Assembly: GCF_038719015.1 (NCBI RefSeq)
Contig: NZ_CP152276.1
Span: 3,174,001-3,238,000, forward strand
Length of the DNA: 64,000 nt
Reading direction: 5' to 3'
From: Nguyenibacter vanlangensis
GTDB lineage: Bacteria > Pseudomonadota > Alphaproteobacteria > Acetobacterales > Acetobacteraceae
Shown: positions 18,784 to 29,556 of the stretch, piece after piece
Position numbering within the stretch: the stretch's first letter is position 1
How the letters are laid out: every line of letters begins with the position of its first letter
Translations under genes and position numbers: made by a program
The notes under the pieces: model-generated
The model's database searches: none
Told to the model about the DNA's origin: nothing
What the model saw: the letters and a program-made list of their open reading frames with translations, nothing else

Positions 18784-21492
18784 ATGAGCGAAGGCAACGA
18801 TCAGGATCAGGGTAAGGGACGCTTGTCCCTGCGGCCGGCGGGCCGGAGGGATGTCGGACGGACGGTTGACGCCGGTTCCGTGCGGCAGAGTTTCAGCCAT
18901 GGTCGTTCGAAGGTGGTGCAGGTCGAGGTGCGCAAGAAGCGCGGCCCCGGTCCGGCCCCCGCGGGCAGCGGCTCCGGTTCGTCCGGCGGCGGCAGGGCCG
19001 GCGGACGGGGCGGCAATGGCGGCCGGGCGCTGACGGCGGCCGAGCTGGCCACCCGCCAGCGCGTCCTTGACGAGCAGCGGCAGGAAGCCGTCCGGCGCGA
19101 GCAGGAGCGGCGCGAGCAGGAAAAGATCATGATCCTGTCGGCGGCCGAGGAAGCGCGCCGCCGCGAGGAAGAAGCCCGCCGTGCCGCCGAGGACGCGGCC
19201 CGCGAGCAGGAAGAGGCCGACGCCCGTGCGCGGGCCGAGGCCGAGGTGGCGCGCCATGCCCGGCCGCGGCCCGAGCCCGAGGTCGAGCCGCAGGCCGGCA
19301 GCGGCCCCGTCGTGTCGGCGGTGCCGATCCCCGGCGAGGTGACGCTGGCGCCGCCGATGGAACGCCTGCGCCCGCTGGCCGAGCGCGCCATCATGCCGGC
19401 GCGTCCGGTAACGCCCAGCCGTCCGGCGGCGCCCGCCTCCGCCACGCCGCAGGCGCCCGGCGAGACGCTGCGCCTGCGCACCGGCCGCGCCGCCGAGGGC
19501 GACGAGGAACGCCGTCCCGCGCGCCGTCCGGGCGGCGGTGCCGCGCCGTCCCGCAAGCCGTCGGGCGCCACGGCCAAGAAGGGCGGCGACAGCCGCCGGT
19601 CGGGCCGTATCGACGTCCAGGCGGCGATCGAGGGGGATGACGACAAGACGCGTTCGCTGGCCTCGGTCCGGCGCCAGCGCGAGCGTGAGCGCCGCCAGGC
19701 GGAGCTGGAACGCCTGCGTTCGGACCAGGTGCGTGTGGTGCGCGACGTCGTGCTGCCCGAGACGATCACGGTGCAGGAACTGGCCAACCGCATGGCGGCC
19801 CGCCAGGGCGAGGTCATCAAGACCCTGATGAAGATGGGCGTGATGGCCACGGTGACCCAGTCGCTGGACGCCGACACCGCCGAGCTGGTGGTGCAGGAAT
19901 TCGGCCATCGTGTCCGCCGCGTCGCCGACAGCGACGTCGAGATCGGCATCGAAGGGATCGAGGACCGGCCCGAGGAACTGCAGCCGCGTCCGCCGGTCGT
20001 CACGGTCATGGGCCATGTCGACCACGGCAAGACGTCGCTGCTGGACGCGCTGCGCACCACCGACGTGGCGGCGGCCGAGGCCGGCGGCATCACCCAGCAT
20101 ATCGGCGCCTATCAGGTTACGCTGGCCTCCGGGGCCAGGATCACCTTCATCGACACGCCGGGTCACGAGGCGTTTACCGCCATGCGCGCCCGCGGCGCGT
20201 CGGTGACCGACGTGGTGGTGCTGGTGGTGGCGGCCGATGACGGGGTGATGCCCCAGACGATCGAGGCCATCAAGCATGCCAAGGCGGCGCACGCGCCGAT
20301 CGTGGTGGCGATCAACAAGTGCGACAAGCCCGGCGCCAACCCGGACCGGGTGCGGCAGGAACTGCTGTCGCACGAGATCGTGGTCGAAGCGATGGGCGGC
20401 GACACCCAGGATGTCGAGGTCTCGGCGCTGAAGCGCACCGGGCTGGACAAGCTGGAGGAAGCCATCCTGCTCCAGGCGGAAATCCTGGACCTGCGCGCCA
20501 ATCCGCACCGCGTCGCCGAAGGCTCGGTGATCGAAAGCCGGCTGGATCGCGGGCGCGGGCCCGTGGCGACCGTGCTGGTGCAGAAGGGCACGCTGAAGCG
20601 CGGCGACATCGTGGTGGCGGGCGCCGAATGGGGCCGCGTGCGCGCGATGCTGGACGACCGCAACCGCCAGGTGCAGGACGCCGGCCCGGCAACCCCGGTC
20701 GAGGTGCTGGGCATTGCCGGCGTGCCGGGTGCCGGCGAACCCTTCGTGGTGGTCGAGAACGAGAACCGCGCCCGCGAGATCTCGGAATTCCGCCAGCGGG
20801 TGATCAAGGACCGCATGGCGGCCGGGCAGACCGCGGCGCGCGGCACGCTGGACCAGATGCTGGCCCGCATCCAGGCCGGCGCGCAGAAGGAAGTCGCCGT
20901 CGTCATCAAGGCCGACGTCCAGGGCTCGGCCGAGGCGCTGCAGGCCACGGTGCTGAAGCTGGAGCACGAGGAGGTCAAGGTCCGCGTGCTGACGGCCGGG
21001 GTCGGCCAGATCACCGAAAGCGACGTGCAGTTGGCCAAGGCGTCGGACGCGGTCATCGTCGCGTTCAACGTCCGCGCCACGACGCAGGCCCGCGAACTGG
21101 CCCAGCGCGAGGGCGTGGATATCCGCTACTACTCGATCATCTATCAGGTGGCGGACGACGTCGAGCAACTGGTCAAGGGCAAGGTGGCGCCGAAGCACCG
21201 CGAGAAGTTCCTGGGCTATGCCGAGATCCGCAAGGTCTTCGACATCACCAAGGTCGGCAAGGTCGCCGGTTGCTACGTCACCGAGGGCGTGGTCAAGCGC
21301 GGCTGCGGCGTGCGCCTGCTGCGTGACAACGTCGTCATCCATGAGGGTGAGCTCAGCCAGCTCAAGCGCTTCAAGGACGACGTCAAGGAAGTGGCCCGCG
21401 GCTATGAATGCGGCCTGTCCTTCGCCGGGTATAACGACCTGCGCGAGGGCGACATGGTCGAATGCTACGAAATGGAGCTTGTGCCCGCATGA
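18784..21492 (+). CDS. infB: Translation initiation factor IF-2
   Basis: GTPase that places initiator fMet-tRNA on the 30S subunit and promotes subunit joining. The 902 residues have a long Arg/Glu/Ala-rich N-terminal extension with a coiled coil (about 75-175), an IF2_N helix (about 330-380, [17 protein letters not shown]) and the GTPase domain from about 400. G-motifs are intact: GHVDHGKT (about 410-417), DTPGHE, NKCD and SALK. C-terminal beta-barrel domains follow, ending [12 protein letters not shown]. It starts 12 bases after the YlxR gene and overlaps rbfA by four bases. Confidence 0.98.
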   Translation: MSEGNDQDQGKGRLSLRPAGRRDVGRTVDAGSVRQSFSHGRSKVVQVEVRKKRGPGPAPAGSGSGSSGGGRAGGRGGNGGRALTAAELATRQRVLDEQRQEAVRREQERREQEKIMILSAAEEARRREEEARRAAEDAAREQEEADARARAEAEVARHARPRPEPEVEPQAGSGPVVSAVPIPGEVTLAPPMERLRPLAERAIMPARPVTPSRPAAPASATPQAPGETLRLRTGRAAEGDEERRPARRPGGGAAPSRKPSGATAKKGGDSRRSGRIDVQAAIEGDDDKTRSLASVRRQRERERRQAELERLRSDQVRVVRDVVLPETITVQELANRMAARQGEVIKTLMKMGVMATVTQSLDADTAELVVQEFGHRVRRVADSDVEIGIEGIEDRPEELQPRPPVVTVMGHVDHGKTSLLDALRTTDVAAAEAGGITQHIGAYQVTLASGARITFIDTPGHEAFTAMRARGASVTDVVVLVVAADDGVMPQTIEAIKHAKAAHAPIVVAINKCDKPGANPDRVRQELLSHEIVVEAMGGDTQDVEVSALKRTGLDKLEEAILLQAEILDLRANPHRVAEGSVIESRLDRGRGPVATVLVQKGTLKRGDIVVAGAEWGRVRAMLDDRNRQVQDAGPATPVEVLGIAGVPGAGEPFVVVENENRAREISEFRQRVIKDRMAAGQTAARGTLDQMLARIQAGAQKEVAVVIKADVQGSAEALQATVLKLEHEEVKVRVLTAGVGQITESDVQLAKASDAVIVAFNVRATTQARELAQREGVDIRYYSIIYQVADDVEQLVKGKVAPKHREKFLGYAEIRKVFDITKVGKVAGCYVTEGVVKRGCGVRLLRDNVVIHEGELSQLKRFKDDVKEVARGYECGLSFAGYNDLREGDMVECYEMELVPA

Positions 21493-21926
21493 GCCGCCAT
21501 TCCTCACGCGGGAAGGTGAATGCGGCGGGGCCGGCGGGGAAACTCGCCGGCCAGCCTGCTTCGGGGCCCTCGCAGCGCCAGTTGCGCGTGGCCGAAGAGG
21601 TGCGCCGCGTGCTGGCTGACCTGTTCGCGCGGACGGAATTCCGCGATCCCGAACTGGTCGATGTCCGCATCACCGTGACCGAGGTGCGGATTTCACCCGA
21701 CCTGAAGCACGCCACGGCCTTCGTCGCCCGGCTGGGCCGCAGCGACGTCGAGACCCTGCTGCCGGCGCTGAAGCGCGTGGCGCCGTTCCTGCGCTCGCGC
21801 TTGTCCACCGGGCTGCGGCTGCGGGTGGCGCCCGAAATCCATTTCCAGCCCGATACCGCGCTTGATTACGCGATGGAAGTCGATGCGCTGCTGCGCCATC
21901 CCGACGTGGCCCGCGACCTGGACTGA
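21489..21926 (+). CDS. rbfA: Ribosome-binding factor A
   Basis: Cold-shock-related factor that binds the 16S 5' region during 30S maturation. The 145 residues include a basic N-terminal tail and the KH-like RbfA fold, with [31 protein letters not shown] and [16 protein letters not shown]. The ATG at 21489 overlaps the infB stop (ATGA), giving translational coupling; this start also leaves a plausible 30-residue tail before the conserved fold. Confidence 0.96.
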   Translation: MSRHSSRGKVNAAGPAGKLAGQPASGPSQRQLRVAEEVRRVLADLFARTEFRDPELVDVRITVTEVRISPDLKHATAFVARLGRSDVETLLPALKRVAPFLRSRLSTGLRLRVAPEIHFQPDTALDYAMEVDALLRHPDVARDLD

Positions 21927-21948
21927 AATCCGTCCCGAACGACGGATT
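21927..21948 (+). other. Hairpin after rbfA
   Basis: AATCCGTC (21927-21934) pairs perfectly with GACGGATT (21941-21948) around a six-base loop, starting one base after the rbfA stop. No T-tract follows, so it may pause or stabilise the transcript rather than end it; truB continues 100 bases on. Confidence 0.45.
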
Positions 21949-22049
21949 GCCGGGCGACCCCGCCCAGGGAATGGCATTCACAGGAATGGCATTCACATGC
22001 ACGGCGTCCCCACGCACGCCTCCTCAAATTCTGAAAAAGGTTCTGTCTG

Positions 22050-22970
22050 ATGCGACGCAAGCGCGGACGCGCGATCGATGGCTGGCTGGTGATCGACAAA
22101 CCGTCGGGCATGACCTCGACCGAAATCGTGAACCGGGTGAAGCGCCTGTTCGACGCCCAGAAGGCGGGGCACGGCGGCACGCTGGACCCGCTGGCGACCG
22201 GGCTGCTGCCCGTGGCCTTCGGCGCGGCCACCAAGACGGTGCCCTATATCATGGACGGGACCAAGCGCTACCAGTTCACCCTGCGGCTGGGCGAGGCGCG
22301 GGATTCCGACGATGCCGACGGCGTGGTGACCGCGACCTCGGACGTGCGCCCCACCGACGCGCAGTTCCGCGACGCCCTGCCGGCCTTTCGCGGCGACATC
22401 ATGCAGGTGCCGCCGGTCTTCTCGGCCATCAAGGTGGCGGGAGAGCGCGCCTACGACATGGCGCGCGACGGGCGCGCGCCGGATCTGCCGCCCCGGCCGG
22501 CCAGGGTCGACCGGTTCGAGCTGGTGGCCCGGCCGGACGCCGACACCGCGATCTTCGAGGTGGAGTCCGGCAAGGGCGTCTATATGCGTTCGCTGGCGCG
22601 CGACATCGCCCGGGCCTGCGGCACGGTGGGCCACGTGGCGGCCCTGCGCCGGCTGCGGGTCGGTCCATTTTCCGAGGCGGATGCAATTAAGCTGGACAAA
22701 ATAGCGACAAGCGACGACAACGCGCCTGCTTCACCGGATCTGCTGCTTCCGGTCGCGACCGCGCTGGCCGACATCCCGGCGCTGGCCCTGACCCACGAAG
22801 AAGCGGATGCCCTGTCACACGGGCGGGCGATCAGCCTGCTCGACCTGATGGGGCGGATTCCGGACGCCGTCGATCCCGCGGGCGGGATCGCGCGGGGAAT
22901 GGACGGGAAGCGGGTGATCGGGCTCTGCCGGCTGGAGGATGGCTGGCTGCGCCCGGACCGTATGCTTTAA
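22050..22970 (+). CDS. truB: tRNA pseudouridine(55) synthase TruB
   Basis: Makes the universal pseudouridine 55 in the T-loop of tRNAs. The 306 residues show GWLVIDKPSGMTS, then GHGGTLDPLATGLLP with the catalytic aspartate at about residue 47, YQFTLRLG, VPPVFSAIKVAGERAYDMAR and ESGKGVYMRSLARDIA. A C-terminal extension (about 225-306) completes the usual alphaproteobacterial form. It starts with ATG 22050 in the order rbfA-truB-rpsO-pnp. Confidence 0.97.
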   Translation: MRRKRGRAIDGWLVIDKPSGMTSTEIVNRVKRLFDAQKAGHGGTLDPLATGLLPVAFGAATKTVPYIMDGTKRYQFTLRLGEARDSDDADGVVTATSDVRPTDAQFRDALPAFRGDIMQVPPVFSAIKVAGERAYDMARDGRAPDLPPRPARVDRFELVARPDADTAIFEVESGKGVYMRSLARDIARACGTVGHVAALRRLRVGPFSEADAIKLDKIATSDDNAPASPDLLLPVATALADIPALALTHEEADALSHGRAISLLDLMGRIPDAVDPAGGIARGMDGKRVIGLCRLEDGWLRPDRML

Positions 22971-22992
22971 CCGCATGTGAATGGAGAACACG

Positions 22993-23262
22993 ATGTCGAT
23001 TACCGCAGAACGCCGCACGACGCTGATCGGCGAATATCAGACCGCCGCCCAGGATACCGGCTCGCCGGAGGTCCAGGTCGCGCTGCTGACCGAACGGATC
23101 AACAACCTGACCGAGCACCTGAAGACCCACGCGAAGGATTTCCATTCGCGCCGCGGTCTGCTGATGATGGTCGGCCGCCGTCGCGGCCTGCTGGATTATC
23201 TGAAGCGCAAGGACGGGGCGCGGTACCAGGCCCTGATCGGCCGCCTGGGCCTGCGTCGCTGA
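22993..23262 (+). CDS. rpsO: 30S ribosomal protein S15
   Basis: Primary 16S-binding protein of the small-subunit platform. The product is exactly 89 residues, the standard S15 length, with [34 protein letters not shown] and [11 protein letters not shown]. The start at 22993 (MSITAERR) has GGAG about nine bases upstream; the ATG at 22981 in frame overlaps this site and was rejected. Confidence 0.98.
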   Translation: MSITAERRTTLIGEYQTAAQDTGSPEVQVALLTERINNLTEHLKTHAKDFHSRRGLLMMVGRRRGLLDYLKRKDGARYQALIGRLGLRR

Positions 23263-23270
23263 TCTGACGG

Positions 23271-23315
23271 GCGGCGGGGCGGCGGCCGCGCAGGGCACGG
23301 CCGCCGCCCCGCCGC
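23271..23315 (+). other. 18-bp GC hairpin between rpsO and pnp
   Basis: Bases 23271-23288 pair perfectly with 23298-23315 around a nine-base loop, starting eight bases after the rpsO stop. No T-tract follows. In E. coli the rpsO-pnp junction carries a terminator and an RNase III site controlling pnp; this stem is in the corresponding place. Confidence 0.6.
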
Positions 23316-23571
23316 ACGGCGCGTTCCGCCGGCGGGGCCGATCCCTTTTGCCCCGCCGGGCCGGAACGGCCATCCCCTGCCCAATCGTGGGCCGGGGCAA
23401 CATGCTGCCGCCATGTCGGTGGAGACATCCGGACCGGGTCGCAGCGTTTCAGGCCACATGGCGTTCTGGTGGGCGACCATCACACACCATGCCGTCCGAG
23501 ACGCTGTTTCTTCTCCCTCCGTCCGGGGCCTTCCACCCCATCGGGCCGGCCGCCGGACAGGGAATGTCTGA
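23316..23571 (+). other. pnp leader region
   Basis: Together with the hairpin this fills the 309-base gap between rpsO and pnp. The stretch holds no convincing coding frame. Apart from the GC stem just upstream, no clear structure is seen by eye. Confidence 0.4.
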
Positions 23572-25713
23572 ATGTTCAATTATTATCGCAAGGAAATCGA
23601 CTGGGGCGGACGTCCGCTGGTGCTGGAGACGGGCAAGATCGCCCGCCAGGCCGACGGCGCCGTCGTCGTGACCTACGGCGACACGGTGGTGCTATGCACC
23701 GCCGTCGGCGCCAAGAGCGTCAAGCCGGGGCAGGATTTCTTCCCGCTGACCGTCAATTACCAGGAAAAGGCGTTCGCCGCCGGCAAGATTCCGGGCGGTT
23801 TCTTCAAGCGCGAAGGCCGTCCGTCCGAGATCGAGGTGCTGAATTCGCGCTTGATCGACCGTCCGATCCGCCCGCTGTTCCCCGACAATTTCCGCAACGA
23901 GGTCCAGGTCGTCGCCACCGTGCTGAGCCACGACCTGGAGAATGACCCGGCCATCGCCGCGCTGGTCGGCTGCTCGGCGGCGCTGACCCTGTCGGGCATT
24001 CCGTTCTTCGGCCCCGTCGCGGCCTGCCGCGTCGGCCACCTGAACGGCGAATATGTGCTGAACCCGACCCTGGCCGAAATGAAGGACAGCGCGCTGGACC
24101 TGGTGGTCGCCGGGACGTCGGAAGGCGTGCTGATGGTCGAGTCCGAGGCGGGCGAGCTGAGCGAAGAGGTGATGCTGGGCGCCGTGACCTTCGGTCATGC
24201 GGCCTTCCAGCCGGTGATCGACGCCATCATCGCGCTGGCCGAGCACGCGGCGAAGGCGCCGTGGGACCTGGCCGAGCCGACGGCCGAGGAAATCGCGCTG
24301 CAGCAGCGGGTCGACGCGCTGGGCCGCGCGGCGATCGCCGCCGCCTATCAGGAGCGCGTGAAGCAGGAGCGCTACAAGAAGGTCGGCGCCGCGAAGGAGG
24401 CCGTGCTGGCCGGCCTGGCGGCGGAAGGCCTGAACGCCGACGCGGCCAAGCCGATGCTGAAGGAGCTGGAAGCCGACGTGGTGCGCAGCGCCGTGCTGGA
24501 TACCGGCCTGCGCATCGACGGGCGCGACCTGAAGACGGTCCGCCCGATCGTGTCCGAGGTCGGCATCCTGCCGCGCGCCCATGGCTCGGCCCTGTTCACC
24601 CGCGGCGAGACCCAGGCCCTGGTCGTCGCCACGCTGGGCACCGCCCAGGACGAGCAGGTGATCGACGCGCTGGAAGGCGAATACCGCACCAATTTCATGC
24701 TGCACTATAATTTCCCGCCTTATTCGGTGGGCGAGTGCGGCCGCATGGGCTCGCCCGGCCGGCGCGAGATCGGGCACGGCAAGCTGGCCTGGCGCGCGGT
24801 GCATCCGCTGCTGCCCGGCAAGGACGCCTTCCCCTACACGATGCGCATCGTCTCCGAGATCACCGAGAGCAACGGGTCGTCCTCGATGGCCACGGTGTGC
24901 GGCACCTCGCTGGCGCTGATGGATGCCGGCGTGCCGCTGCGCCGCCCGGTGGCCGGCATCGCCATGGGGCTGATCAAGGAAGATCGCGGTTTCGCCGTGC
25001 TGTCCGACATCCTGGGGGATGAGGATCACCTGGGCGACATGGACTTCAAGGTCGCGGGCACCGAGCTGGGCGTCACCTCGCTGCAGATGGACATCAAGAT
25101 CACCTCGATCACGCCCGAGATCATGAAGATCGCGCTGGAACAGGCGCGCGAGGGCCGGCTGCACATCCTGGGCGAGATGGCCAAGGCGCTGACCGAAGGC
25201 CGCGCCGACGTCTCGGCCTCGGCGCCGAAGATCACCACGATCTCCGTGCCCAAGGAAAAGATCCGCGACGTGATCGGCCAGGGCGGAAAGGTGATCCGCG
25301 AGATCGTTGAATATTCGGGTGCGAAGATCGACATCAACGACGACGGCACGATCATGATCGCCGCCACGTCCGAAGATCAGGCCGCCAAGGCGATCGAGCG
25401 GATCCGCGGCATCGTGGCCGAGCCCGAACTGGGGGCGATCTATACCGGCAAGGTGGTCAAGACCGCCGATTTCGGCGCGTTCGTGAACTTCCTGGGCGCG
25501 CGCGACGGCCTGGTCCATATTTCGGAACTGTCGCAGGGCCGGGTGGCGAAGACCACCGACGTGGTCAACCAGGGCGACGTGGTGAAGGTGAAGGTCCTGG
25601 GCTTCGACGATCGCGGCAAGGTGAAGCTGTCGATGCGGGTGGTCGATCAGGAAACCGGCGCCGACATCACCGAGACCGTGGGCGCCAAGCCGGGCCGTCC
25701 GCCGGCACGCTGA
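23572..25713 (+). CDS. pnp: Polyribonucleotide nucleotidyltransferase (PNPase)
   Basis: Phosphorolytic 3'-5' exoribonuclease of RNA decay. The 713 residues have two RNase PH-like halves (about 1-235 and 310-540) joined by the all-alpha linker, then KH (about 550-615, [12 protein letters not shown]) and S1 (about 620-690, [18 protein letters not shown]) domains. The second core contains [14 protein letters not shown] and the catalytic region [16 protein letters not shown]. The start ATG 23572 gives [11 protein letters not shown], the family N-terminus. A second phosphorolytic gene of the family, rph, lies at 29557. Confidence 0.98.
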   Translation: MFNYYRKEIDWGGRPLVLETGKIARQADGAVVVTYGDTVVLCTAVGAKSVKPGQDFFPLTVNYQEKAFAAGKIPGGFFKREGRPSEIEVLNSRLIDRPIRPLFPDNFRNEVQVVATVLSHDLENDPAIAALVGCSAALTLSGIPFFGPVAACRVGHLNGEYVLNPTLAEMKDSALDLVVAGTSEGVLMVESEAGELSEEVMLGAVTFGHAAFQPVIDAIIALAEHAAKAPWDLAEPTAEEIALQQRVDALGRAAIAAAYQERVKQERYKKVGAAKEAVLAGLAAEGLNADAAKPMLKELEADVVRSAVLDTGLRIDGRDLKTVRPIVSEVGILPRAHGSALFTRGETQALVVATLGTAQDEQVIDALEGEYRTNFMLHYNFPPYSVGECGRMGSPGRREIGHGKLAWRAVHPLLPGKDAFPYTMRIVSEITESNGSSSMATVCGTSLALMDAGVPLRRPVAGIAMGLIKEDRGFAVLSDILGDEDHLGDMDFKVAGTELGVTSLQMDIKITSITPEIMKIALEQAREGRLHILGEMAKALTEGRADVSASAPKITTISVPKEKIRDVIGQGGKVIREIVEYSGAKIDINDDGTIMIAATSEDQAAKAIERIRGIVAEPELGAIYTGKVVKTADFGAFVNFLGARDGLVHISELSQGRVAKTTDVVNQGDVVKVKVLGFDDRGKVKLSMRVVDQETGADITETVGAKPGRPPAR

Positions 25714-25780
25714 GTACGGCGGGCCGGGCGCGGCGGCCGGACGACGGGTCCGCGCCGCCGCCGCGCGGCTGTCCGTTCCG

Positions 25781-25796
25781 TATGGGGCGCCCCATA
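25781..25796. other. 16-base palindrome downstream of pnp
   Basis: TATGGGGCGCCCCATA is a perfect inverted repeat between pnp and the next gene. It could be a weak hairpin or an operator for the flavoprotein gene, whose start is 67 bases further on. Confidence 0.3.
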
Positions 25797-25862
25797 TCAG
25801 CCCCGTAAGGGCCATGGCTACCAGGCGCCGGCCGCTTCCGCCGGCGCGATGACGATAGGGTA

Positions 25863-27284
25863 ATGATGAAGGCGATCAATGCGATCCGGATGGGCGGGGT
25901 GGATGTCCTGCCGCTGGTCGAGGGCGGAAAGGGCGTGTCGGTGTCGACCGGCATATCATCCGGGCACTGGGCGGCGGCGGGAGGCGCCGGCACGGTGTCG
26001 ATCGTCAATGCCGATTCCTACGATGCCGAAGGCCGGCCGGTGCCGCAGGTCTATCATGGCCGCACCCGGCGCGAGCGGCATGAGGAACTGGTGGAATACG
26101 CCATTCGCGGCGGCATCGCCCAGGCCCGCATCGCCCACGAGGTGTCCGGCGGGCGCGGGCGCGTCCATGCCAACATCCTGTGGGAAATGGGCGCGGCCGA
26201 GCGCGTGATCAGCGGCGTGCTGGAAGGCGCGCCGGGCCTGATCCACGGCCTGACCTGCGGGGCGGGCATGCCCTATCGCCTGTCCGAGATCGCGGCGACG
26301 TTCGGCATCCATTACTACCCGATCGTATCCTCGGCGCGGGCCTTCAACGCGCTGTGGAAACGGTCCTTCCACAAGACGTCGGACCTGCTGGGCGGCGTGG
26401 TGTACGAAGACCCCTGGCGGGCCGGCGGCCATAACGGCCTGTCGAACACCGAGGATCCGCGCACGCCCGAGGACCCGATGCCGCGCGTGCTGGAACTGCG
26501 CAGGCTGATGCGCCAGTTCGGCCTGCACGACACGCCGATCATCATGGCCGGCGGCGTGTGGTGGCTGGAGGAATGGCAGGACTGGATCGACAATCCGGAA
26601 CTGGGGCCGATCGCCTTCCAGTTCGGCACCAGGCCGCTGCTGACCCGCGAGAGCCCGATCCCCGAGGCGTGGAAGCGCAGGCTGCGCACGCTCAAGAAGG
26701 GGGATGTGTTCCTCAACCGCTTCTCGCCCACCGGATTCTATTCCTCGGCGGTGAACAACCCGTTCCTGCGGGAATTGCAGGCGCGCTCCGAACGCCAGGT
26801 CGCCTATTCGACCGAACCGGTCGGCGAGCATACCGCGTCCTATGGCGTGGGGGCGCGGGCCCGCCAGGTCTTCATGACCGAGGCCGACCGCGAGCATGTC
26901 CGCCTGTGGGAATCCCAGGGCTTCACCGAGGCAATGCGCACGCCGGACTCCACCCTGATCTTCGTGACCCGGGACCAGGCGCGCGAGATCCTGGCCGACC
27001 AGGTGGCCTGCATGGGCTGCCTGTCGGAATGCCGCTTCTCGAACTGGAGCCAGCGCGGGCCGGACTTCACCAACGGGCACAAGGCCGATCCGCGCTCGTT
27101 CTGCATCCAGAAGACATTGCAGACGATCGCCCACGCCCACGGGGACGACGCCGAGGCGGCGATGGACGACAACCTGATGTTCGGCGGCACCAATGCGTGG
27201 CGCTTCGCCACCGACCCGTTCTATGCCGACGGCTTCGTGCCGACGGTCGGCCAGCTCGTCGCGCAGATCCTGACCGGACGCTGA
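25863..27284 (+). CDS. Nitronate monooxygenase-like FMN protein
   Basis: A 473-residue TIM-barrel flavoprotein of the nitronate monooxygenase/2-nitropropane dioxygenase superfamily. The N-terminal VLPLVEGGKGVSVSTG, the GLTCGAGMPY stretch (about 135-145), and IIMAGGVWW with FQFGTRPLLT (about 225-265, probable FMN phosphate site) fit the barrel. The protein is longer than typical NMOs (about 320-380) and has an added C-terminal region with CMGCLSEC (about residues 381-388) plus a later Cys, which might bind a metal or iron-sulfur cluster. The substrate is unknown; an oxidoreductase of a different substrate class is possible. Confidence 0.78.
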   Translation: MMKAINAIRMGGVDVLPLVEGGKGVSVSTGISSGHWAAAGGAGTVSIVNADSYDAEGRPVPQVYHGRTRRERHEELVEYAIRGGIAQARIAHEVSGGRGRVHANILWEMGAAERVISGVLEGAPGLIHGLTCGAGMPYRLSEIAATFGIHYYPIVSSARAFNALWKRSFHKTSDLLGGVVYEDPWRAGGHNGLSNTEDPRTPEDPMPRVLELRRLMRQFGLHDTPIIMAGGVWWLEEWQDWIDNPELGPIAFQFGTRPLLTRESPIPEAWKRRLRTLKKGDVFLNRFSPTGFYSSAVNNPFLRELQARSERQVAYSTEPVGEHTASYGVGARARQVFMTEADREHVRLWESQGFTEAMRTPDSTLIFVTRDQAREILADQVACMGCLSECRFSNWSQRGPDFTNGHKADPRSFCIQKTLQTIAHAHGDDAEAAMDDNLMFGGTNAWRFATDPFYADGFVPTVGQLVAQILTGR

Positions 27285-27320
27285 TCGCGCGGCGCCCTCG
27301 CCTCGCCTCGCCTCGAAGGC

Positions 27321-28931
27321 TCAGCGCACCGGGGGCGGCGCCAGGAACACAGTCCTGTCCGGGCCGGCGAACAGCGGAACATAGCCCGCCGCGCGAAGCG
27401 GCGCGTCCACCGGGTCGCGGCCGCGCTGGGCCAGGGCCTCGCGATGGCGTCCGCCGGCCATATTGAGTTCGACCAGCCCGAAGACATGCCGCCCGGCCAT
27501 CGCGTCCAGCGGAAAGGTCTGCCGCCCGACCAGCATGGCCTGGGTCAGGTTGAAGAAATCGACCGTCTCGTCCTTGCCGGCCCAATAGCACAGGGCCAGC
27601 GTTTCGCAGGCGGCCGGCCCCGGCGCGGCGCGCAGCCGGCCGATCGCCGCCTGCCATTGCCCGGTCTCGGCGGGCCGGGCGCGGACGGCGTCCAGGTCGT
27701 GCGCCAGGCGAAACGGCGCGATCGCCAGGGCCGGCATGGCGGCGACCAGCGCCAGCCGCGCCGGGGACAGGCGCCAGCGCCCGAAGCCCAGCCGTCCGAA
27801 GCCCAGCCGCCAGAACCGCCCATCCGCCGGGTCGCGCGCCAGGACCAGCCCCGTCGCCAGGCAGGCGGCGATCAGGGTCTCGAACTGCGCGTTGTAATTG
27901 ACGCCGTCGCCCAGGCGCTGGGCCAGTCCCGTCACCAGCGCCAGGGCCAGGAACAACAGGACCAGCACGCGGCCCCGCCCCGCCGGCGTGCCGCCCCCGC
28001 CGGGGGCCGGACGCAGCCAGAGCAGCCCGGCCGCCAGCAGCGGGCCGGCCATGGCCGGCAATTTGGCCACCCCGTCCAGGACCTGGCGCGCCGACAGGAC
28101 CCGGTCATGATGCAGCAGGTCGGTCAGGAAGGCAGGGCCGTACAGCCAGCGCGCCAGCGCAAAGCCCCCCAGCACCGCGACAAGCCCGGCGCCGCACCAC
28201 GCCGCCAGGGCCCGCCGGTCATGCCAGGCCAGCCAGGCGGTGGCGGCCAGCGGCAGGGCGATCAGGTTATGTTTCACAAACCCGCCGGCCGCGACCAGCA
28301 GCGCCGCCAGGACGGCGCGGCGGACCGACGGCGCGGCCGGACGCGGACCGCCGAGCAGGACGGCAAGCCCCCCCAGCATCAGGGCATGGGCCAGCCATTG
28401 CGGGTCGTCGATCCCGACATAGGCGGAAAACCCGGTGCAGACGAAAAGCGGCAGCATCAGTCCGGCCGCCAGGGCCGCGTCCCGCCGGCCGCCCATCCGC
28501 CGGACGCAGCACGCGACCAGGGCGCCGCCGGCCAGCAGCGCGGCCAGGGCGACGATCCGGCCGGCCACGATCATGTCGCCGGTCAGCCTGCCCAGCAGGC
28601 CCACCAGCGGAAAGGACAGCGGTGGGTAGTTATTGAACACCATGCTGCCCGGCGGCGGATAGAGCGGCCGTGCCGGATCGTGCGCCAGGGCCCGCAGCGC
28701 CAGATAGGCGTTCCAGCCCTCGTTATAGTTCGTCGAGACATGGTCGGGCAGCGCCAGCAGCGGCGCCGTCAGCAGCAAAGCCAGCAGCAGGACGCCGGGC
28801 GGCAGCAGCCGCGCCAGCCCGGACAGGCCGGCCAGCCGTGCGAGCGGGCCGCCGGCCGCGCGAAGCGCCGCATCACCCGCCGCACGCGGGGCGTCGGCGG
28901 GTGCCGTCACGGATGGGCCGGCGGCAGGCAA
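27321..28931 (-). CDS. Polytopic membrane protein, probable GT-C glycosyltransferase
   Basis: A 536-residue protein with about ten or more hydrophobic segments after a 45-residue N-terminal region. The first extracytoplasmic loop contains [17 protein letters not shown] and, later, PLYPPPGS with [10 protein letters not shown]; acidic residues in this loop resemble the DxD/ExD-type site of GT-C (ArnT/PMT-like, lipid-linked sugar) enzymes. A C-terminal soluble part of about 100 residues lies after the last helix. Donor and acceptor are not predictable. It overlaps the end of rdgB by 25 bases on the same strand, so it may be co-transcribed; the true start could be a little downstream. Confidence 0.65.
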   Translation of the reverse strand: MPAAGPSVTAPADAPRAAGDAALRAAGGPLARLAGLSGLARLLPPGVLLLALLLTAPLLALPDHVSTNYNEGWNAYLALRALAHDPARPLYPPPGSMVFNNYPPLSFPLVGLLGRLTGDMIVAGRIVALAALLAGGALVACCVRRMGGRRDAALAAGLMLPLFVCTGFSAYVGIDDPQWLAHALMLGGLAVLLGGPRPAAPSVRRAVLAALLVAAGGFVKHNLIALPLAATAWLAWHDRRALAAWCGAGLVAVLGGFALARWLYGPAFLTDLLHHDRVLSARQVLDGVAKLPAMAGPLLAAGLLWLRPAPGGGGTPAGRGRVLVLLFLALALVTGLAQRLGDGVNYNAQFETLIAACLATGLVLARDPADGRFWRLGFGRLGFGRWRLSPARLALVAAMPALAIAPFRLAHDLDAVRARPAETGQWQAAIGRLRAAPGPAACETLALCYWAGKDETVDFFNLTQAMLVGRQTFPLDAMAGRHVFGLVELNMAGGRHREALAQRGRDPVDAPLRAAGYVPLFAGPDRTVFLAPPPVR

Positions 28932-29530
28932 TCGTCACGGAACCGGACGAAGGCCAGGGCGCGGTGGCTGATCGCGTTCTTCTCGGCCTCGGGCATCTCG
29001 GCAAAGGTGCGTGCCTCGCCCACGGGCTGAAAGACCGGGTCGTAGCCGTGGCCGTTGCCGCCGCGCGGCGGCCAGGCGATCCGGCCGTCGATCCGGCCCT
29101 CGAAGGTACGCAGCGTGCCGTCCGGCCAGGCCAGGCAGAGGACCGAGATGAACCAGGCCGCGCGGTCCGGATTGCCGCCGATGCCGGCATGGATGCGCGC
29201 CATGGCGGCGGGGAAATCCTTCGCCGGGCCGGCCCAGCGGGCGGAATAGATGCCGGGCGCGCCGTCCAGGGCCGCGACGCACAGGCCGGAATCGTCGGCC
29301 AGGGCCGGCAGGTTGCTGGCCGTGGCGGCGGCCCGCGCCTTCAGCGCCGCATTGCCGGCGAAGCTGTCGGCGGTTTCCTCGGGTTCGGGCAGGCCGAGCT
29401 GCCCGGCCGATACCAGGGTGACGCCGTGACCGGCCAGCAGGGCGGAGAATTCGGCCAGCTTGCCGGCATTGTGGCTGGCCAGGACCAGCGTGTCGCCGGC
29501 GGCCAGGCGACGCGTGTCGGATATCGTCAT
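28907..29530 (-). CDS. rdgB: XTP/dITP pyrophosphatase (RdgB/HAM1)
   Basis: House-cleaning enzyme that hydrolyses non-canonical purine triphosphates (ITP, dITP, XTP). The 207 residues have [14 protein letters not shown] near the N-terminus, ADDSGLCV with the catalytic acidic pair, [22 protein letters not shown] and [10 protein letters not shown], all standard. The ATG at 29530 gives a 12-residue lead before the first strand. It follows rph by 26 bases; the rph-rdgB pair is common in proteobacteria. Confidence 0.96.
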   Translation of the reverse strand: MTISDTRRLAAGDTLVLASHNAGKLAEFSALLAGHGVTLVSAGQLGLPEPEETADSFAGNAALKARAAATASNLPALADDSGLCVAALDGAPGIYSARWAGPAKDFPAAMARIHAGIGGNPDRAAWFISVLCLAWPDGTLRTFEGRIDGRIAWPPRGGNGHGYDPVFQPVGEARTFAEMPEAEKNAISHRALAFVRFRDDCLPPAHP

Positions 29531-29556
29531 CGGGGTGACTCCGTTCGGGCCGCTAT

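Noticed and set aside
18322..21507. Long minus-strand open frame opposite the YlxR gene and infB
   Set aside because: Antisense to confidently identified genes with no recognisable family.
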